A stretch of 64,000 bases of DNA from Limnoperna fortunei. Its lineage: Eukaryota; Mollusca; Bivalvia; Mytilida; Modiolidae. Numbering within the stretch: the first letter of the stretch is position 1; the number at the start of each line of letters is the position of its first letter. The stretch is taken from assembly GCA_944474755.1 (NCBI GenBank), contig OX104112.1, positions 16,518,273-16,582,272 of the forward strand. The letters are read 5' to 3'. The position numbers were made by a program, and so were the translations under genes. Positions 59,900 through 64,000 of this stretch are shown in pieces. Below the pieces are notes generated by a model that saw only the letters and a program-made list of their open reading frames with translations, was not told where the DNA came from and did not search any database.

Positions 59900-62696
59900 A
59901 TGCGGTCGTGTTTTGTCTTACAGTTTTTGTGGGTGATTTACAAGGCTGTTGAATTTTATCTTGCAGGTTTTGTGGGTGGTTTACAATTCTGTTGGGTTTT
60001 GTCTTACAGGTTTTGTGGGTGGTTTACAATGCTGTTGGGTTTTGTCTTACAGGTTTTGTGGGTGGTTTACAATACTGTTTGGTTTTGTCTTACAGGTTTT
60101 GTGGGTGGTTTACAATACTGTTGGGTTTTGTCTTAGAGGTTTTGTGGGTGGTCTACAATACTGTTGGGTTTTGTTTTACAGGTTTTGTGTGTGGTTTACA
60201 ATGCTGTTGGATTTTGTCTTACAGGTTTTGTGTGTGGTTTACCATGCTGTTGGGTTTTGTCTTACAGATTTTGTGGGTGGTTTACCATGCTGTTGGGTTT
60301 TGTCTTACAGGTTTTGTGGGTGGTTTAGCATGCTGTTGGATTTTGTCTTACAGGTTTTGTGTGTGGTTTACAATGCTGTTGGATTTTGTCTTACAGGTTT
60401 TGTGTGTGGTTTACCATGCTGTCGGGTTTTGTTTTACAGGTTTTGTGGGTTGTTTACAATGCTGTTGGATTTTGTCTTACATGTTTTGTGTGTGGTTTAC
60501 AATGCTGTTGGCTTTTGTCTTACAGGTTTTGTGGGTGGTTTACCATGCTGTTGGGTTTTGTCTTACAGGTTTTGTGGGTGGTTTACAATGCTGTTGGATT
60601 TTGTCTTACAGGTTTTGTGTGTGGTTTACAATGCTGTTGGGTTTTGTCTTACAGGTTTTGTGTGTGGTTTAACATGCTGTCGGGTTTTGTTTTACAAGTT
60701 TTTTGGGTGGTTTACAATGCTGTTGGGTTTTGTCTTACAGGTTTTGTGGGTGGTTTACAATGCTGTTGGATTTTGTCTTACAGGTTTTGTGGGTTTTTTA
60801 CAATGCTGTTGGATTTTGTCTTACAGGTTTTGTGTGTGGTTTACAATGCTGTTGGGTTTTGTCTTACAGGTTTTGTGGTGGTTTACAATGCCGTAGGGTT
60901 TTGTATTACAGGTTTTGTGGGTGGTTTACCATGCTGTTAGGTTTTGTCTTACAGGTTTTGTGGGTGGTTTAGCATGCTGTTGGATTTTGTCTTACAGGTT
61001 TTGTGTGTGGTTTACAATGCTGTTGGATTTTGTCTTACAGGTTTTGTGGGTGGTTTAGCATGCTGTTGGGTTTTGTCTTACAGGTTTTGTGGGTGGTTTA
61101 GCATGCTGTTGGGTTTTGTCTTACAGGTTTTGTGTGTGGTTTATAATGCTGTTGGATTTTGTCTTACAGGTTTTGTGGGTGGTTTACCATGCTGTCGGGT
61201 TTTGTTTTACAGGTTTTGTGGGTGGTTTACAATGCTGTTGGGTTTTGTCTTACAGGTTTTGTGTGTGGTTTACAATGCTGTTGGATTTTGTCTTACAGGT
61301 TTTGTGTGTGGTTTACAATGCTGTTGGGTTTTGTCTTACAGGTTTTGTGGGTGGTTTACCATGCTGTCGGGTTTTGTTTTACAGGTTTTGTGGGTGGTTT
61401 ACAATGCTGTTGGGTTTTGTCTTACAGGTTTTGTGGGTGGTTTACCATGCTGTTGGCTTTTGTCTTACAGGTTTTGTGTGTGGTTTACAATGCTGTTGGG
61501 CTTTGTCTTACAGGTTTTGTGGGTGGTTTACCATGCTGTTGGGTTTTGTCTTTACAGGTTTTGTGGGTGGTTTAGCATCCTGTTGGATTTTGTCTTACAG
61601 GTTTTGTGTGTGGTTTACAATGCTGTTGGATTTTGTCTTACAGGTTTTGTGGGTGATTTACCATGCTGTTGGGTTTTGTCTTACAGGTTTTGTGGGTGGT
61701 TTACAATACTGTTGGGTTTTGTCTTAGAGGTTTTGTGGGTGGTCTACAATACTGTTGGGTTTTGTTTTACAGGTTTTGTGTGTGGTTTACAATGCTGTTG
61801 GATTTTGTCTTACAGGTTTTTTTGGGTGGTTTACCATGCTGTTGGGTTTTGTCTTACAGGTTTTGTAAGTGGTTTAGCATGCTGTTGGGTTTTGTCTTAC
61901 TGGTTTTGTGTGTGGTTTACAATGCTGTTGGATTTTGTCTTACAGGTTTTGTGTGTGGTTTACCATGCTGTCGGGTTTTGTCTTACAGGTTTTGTGGGTG
62001 GTTTACCATGCTGTCGGGTTTTGTTTTACAGGTTTTATGGGTGGTTTACCATGCTGTTAGGTTTTGTATTACAGGTTTTGTGTGTGGTTTACAATGCTGT
62101 TGGGTTTTGTCTTACAGGTTTTGTGGGTGGTTTACAATGCTGTTGGGTTTTGTCTTACAGGTTTTGTGGGTGGTTTACAATGCTGTTGGATTTTGTCTTA
62201 CAGGTTTTGTGTGTGGTTTACAATGCTGTTGGGTTTTGTCTTACAGGTTTTGTGGGTGGTTTACCATGCTGTCGGGTTTTGTTTTACAGGTTTTGTGGGT
62301 GGTTTACAATGCTGTTGGGTTTTGTCTTAAAGGTTTTGTGGCTGGTTTACAATGCTGTTGGATTTTGTCTTACAGGTTTTGTGTGTGGTTTACCATGCTG
62401 TCGGGTTTTGTTTTACAGGTTTTGTGGGTGGTTTACAATACTGTTGGGTTTTGTCTTACAGGTTTTGTGGGTGGTTTACAATACTGTTGGGTTTTTTTCT
62501 TACATGTTTTGCAGGTAGTTTACAATTATGTTTGTGTTTTATCTTACAGGTTTTGTGGATGGTTAACGATGCTTTTTTGTCTTTTCTTACAGGTTTTGTG
62601 GGTGGAATTCAATGCTGTTGTGGTTTGCTTGCAGGTTCTCTGGGTGGTTAACAATGCTGATGGGGTTTGTTTGACATGTTTTGTGGGTAGTTTACT
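59900..62696 (+). repeat. Higher-order unit, 2,797 bp (65 monomers)
   Basis: Anchor at 59900 and 62697. One monomer is missing relative to the 66-mer form. Confidence 0.87.
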
Positions 62697-64000
62697 ATGC
62701 GGTCGTGTTTTGTCTTACAGTTTTTGTGGGTGATTTACAAGGCTGTTGAATTTTATCTTGCAGGTTTTGTGGGTGGTTTACAATGCTGTTGGGTTTTGTC
62801 TTACAGGTTTTGTGGGTGGTTTACAATGCTGTTGGGTTTTGTCTTACAGGTTTTGTGGGTGGTTTACAATACTGTTTGGTTTTGTCTTACATGTTTTGTG
62901 GGTGGTTTACAATACTGTTGGGTTTTGTCTTAGAGGTTTTGTGGGTGGTCTACAATACTGTTGGGTTTTGTTTTACAGGTTTTGTGTGTGGTTTACAATG
63001 CTGTTGGATTTTGTCTTACAGGTTTTGTGTGTGGTTTACCATGCTGTTGGGTTTTGTCTTACAGGTTTTGTGAGTGGTTTACCATGCTGTTGGGTTTTGT
63101 CTTACAGGTTTTGTGGGTGGTTTAGCATGCTGTTGGATTTTGTCTTACAGGTTTTGTGTGTGGTTTACAATGCTGTTGGATTTTGTCTTACAGGTTTTGT
63201 GTGTGGTTTACCATGCTGTCGGGTTTTGTTTTACAGGTTTTGTGGGTTGTTTACAATGCTGTTGGGTTTTGTCTTACAGGTTTTGTGGGTGGTTTACAAT
63301 GCTGTTGGATTTTGTCTTACATGTTTTGTGTGTGGTTTACAATGCTGTTGGCTTTTGTCTTACAGGTTTTGTGGGTGGTTTACCATGCTGTTGGGTTTTG
63401 TCTTAAAGGTTTTGTGGGTGGTTTACAATGCTGTTGGATTTTGTCTTACAGGTTTTGTGTGTGGTTTACAATGCTGTTGGGTTTTGTCTTACAGGTTTTG
63501 TGTGTGGTTTACCATGCTGTCGGGTTTTGTTTTACAAGTTTTTTGGGTGGTTTACAATGTTGTTGGGTTTTGTCTTACAGGTTTTGTGGGTGGTTTACAA
63601 TGCTGTTGGATTTTGTCTTACAGGTTTTGTGGGTTTTTTACAATGCTGTTGGATTTTGTCTTACAGGTTTTGTGTGTGGTTTACAATGCTGTTGGGTTTT
63701 GTCTTACAGGTTTTGTGGTGGTTTACAATGCCGTAGGGTTTTGTATTACAGGTTTTGTGGGTGGTTTACCATGCTGTTAGGTTTTGTCTTACAGGTTTTG
63801 TGGGTGGTTTAGCATGCTGTTGGATTTTGTCTTACAGGTTTTGTGTGTGGTTTACAATGCTGTTGGATTTTGTCTTACAGGTTTTGTGGGTGGTTTAGCA
63901 TGCTGTTGGGTTTTGTCTTACAGGTTTTGTGGGTGGTTTACCATGCTGTTGGGTTTTGTCTTACAGGTTTTGTGTGTGGTTTACAATGCTGTTGGATTTT
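62697..64000 (+). repeat. Higher-order unit, partial at window edge
   Basis: Same monomer order as the starts of the three preceding units; cut by the end of the window. Confidence 0.87.

Larger units (their letters stand above)
43655..64000 (+). repeat. 43-bp GT-rich satellite array, ~470 monomers, open at the right edge
   Basis: The monomer consensus contains GGTTTACAATGCTG, then GGGTTTTGTC, then TTACAGG, then TTTTGTGGGT, and repeats every 43 bp (checked, for example, on TCTTACAGG near 48300 and 48343). Consensus composition on the plus strand is 20 T, 14 G, 5 A and 4 C, so 79% G+T. Common variants read GTGTGTGG for GTGGGTGG, TTACCATG or TTAGCATG for TTACAATG, TGTCGGG for TGTTGGG, and TTAAACAGG for TTACAGG (45 bp). 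No TAA, TAG or TGA occurs in any plus-strand frame of the consensus, while the minus strand has several, so long plus-strand frames (up to 540 codons, 55311-56933) arise automatically. Function unknown; a satellite or intronic VNTR is most likely. Confidence 0.97.

Noticed and set aside
44699..63812. Dozens of long overlapping plus-strand open frames (up to 540 codons) as a Cys-rich membrane protein family
   Set aside because: All three frames are open and give the same cyclic peptide because the 43-bp monomer lacks stops and is not a multiple of three. Variants include 42- and 45-bp monomers that shift the frame without apparent constraint. There is no unique domain, no signal of codon-level conservation visible by eye and no promoter.
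43655..64000. CRISPR-like array
   Set aside because: Repeats are directly adjacent with no unique spacers, and the genome is clearly eukaryotic.

Overview
The window looks like nuclear DNA of a marine bivalve, most likely a mussel (Mytilus or a close relative). It is AT-rich and gene-poor, with intron-split genes. Two recognisable genes, a B-box/coiled-coil/NHL (TRIM-like) gene and an IFI44-like P-loop GTPase, belong to families that are strongly expanded in bivalves. The repeats also fit: an AGCTCACCTGACCC-type palindrome, SINE-like elements with a conserved 'CTGGATGCCATGATATAGCTGA' type 3' end, tails of AATC units, and cgccagacgcg-type repeats. The species assignment is from memory of such sequences and was not searched.

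Layout. 1-800 is a 76-bp minisatellite. 0.8-14 kb is intergenic DNA packed with small transposon-like elements: a 1.7-kb element with GGTCAATTGGTCCC inverted ends, a TTAA-flanked MITE, a 1.45-kb hairpin-bounded element and several SINE-like copies. 14.0-16.8 kb holds a three-exon minus-strand GTPase whose exon phases agree. 17-25 kb is mostly non-coding, with tandem duplications and a few unrecognised minus-strand open frames. 25.7-29.1 kb contains the TRIM-like gene on the minus strand, broken by two in-frame stops and flanked by two SINE-like copies that carry target-site duplications. 29-43.6 kb is intergenic: AGGTCA-rich repeats, repeats with the word 'aaatggccgcca', the 3' end of a non-LTR retrotransposon, a 750-bp GGTA/GGCA microsatellite and a near-perfect 88-nt hairpin.

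The dominant feature is a satellite of 43-bp monomers from about 43.66 kb to the window end (about 20.3 kb, some 470 monomers, not closed at the right edge). Monomers are degenerate at the left edge. They then form multi-kilobase duplicated blocks and finally a homogeneous higher-order array with periods of 49, 65 and 66 monomers. The consensus has no stop codon in any of the three plus-strand frames. Because 43 is not divisible by 3, all three frames encode the same cyclic 43-residue peptide, so the very long open frames here are a property of the repeat and are not evidence of genes. Every standard monomer also carries a TTGTCTTACAG|GT junction that resembles a fused splice acceptor and donor.

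No operons, tRNA or rRNA genes, CRISPR arrays or prokaryotic features were seen. The recognised genes are not linked to one another in a pathway, although both families are associated with innate immunity in bivalves.
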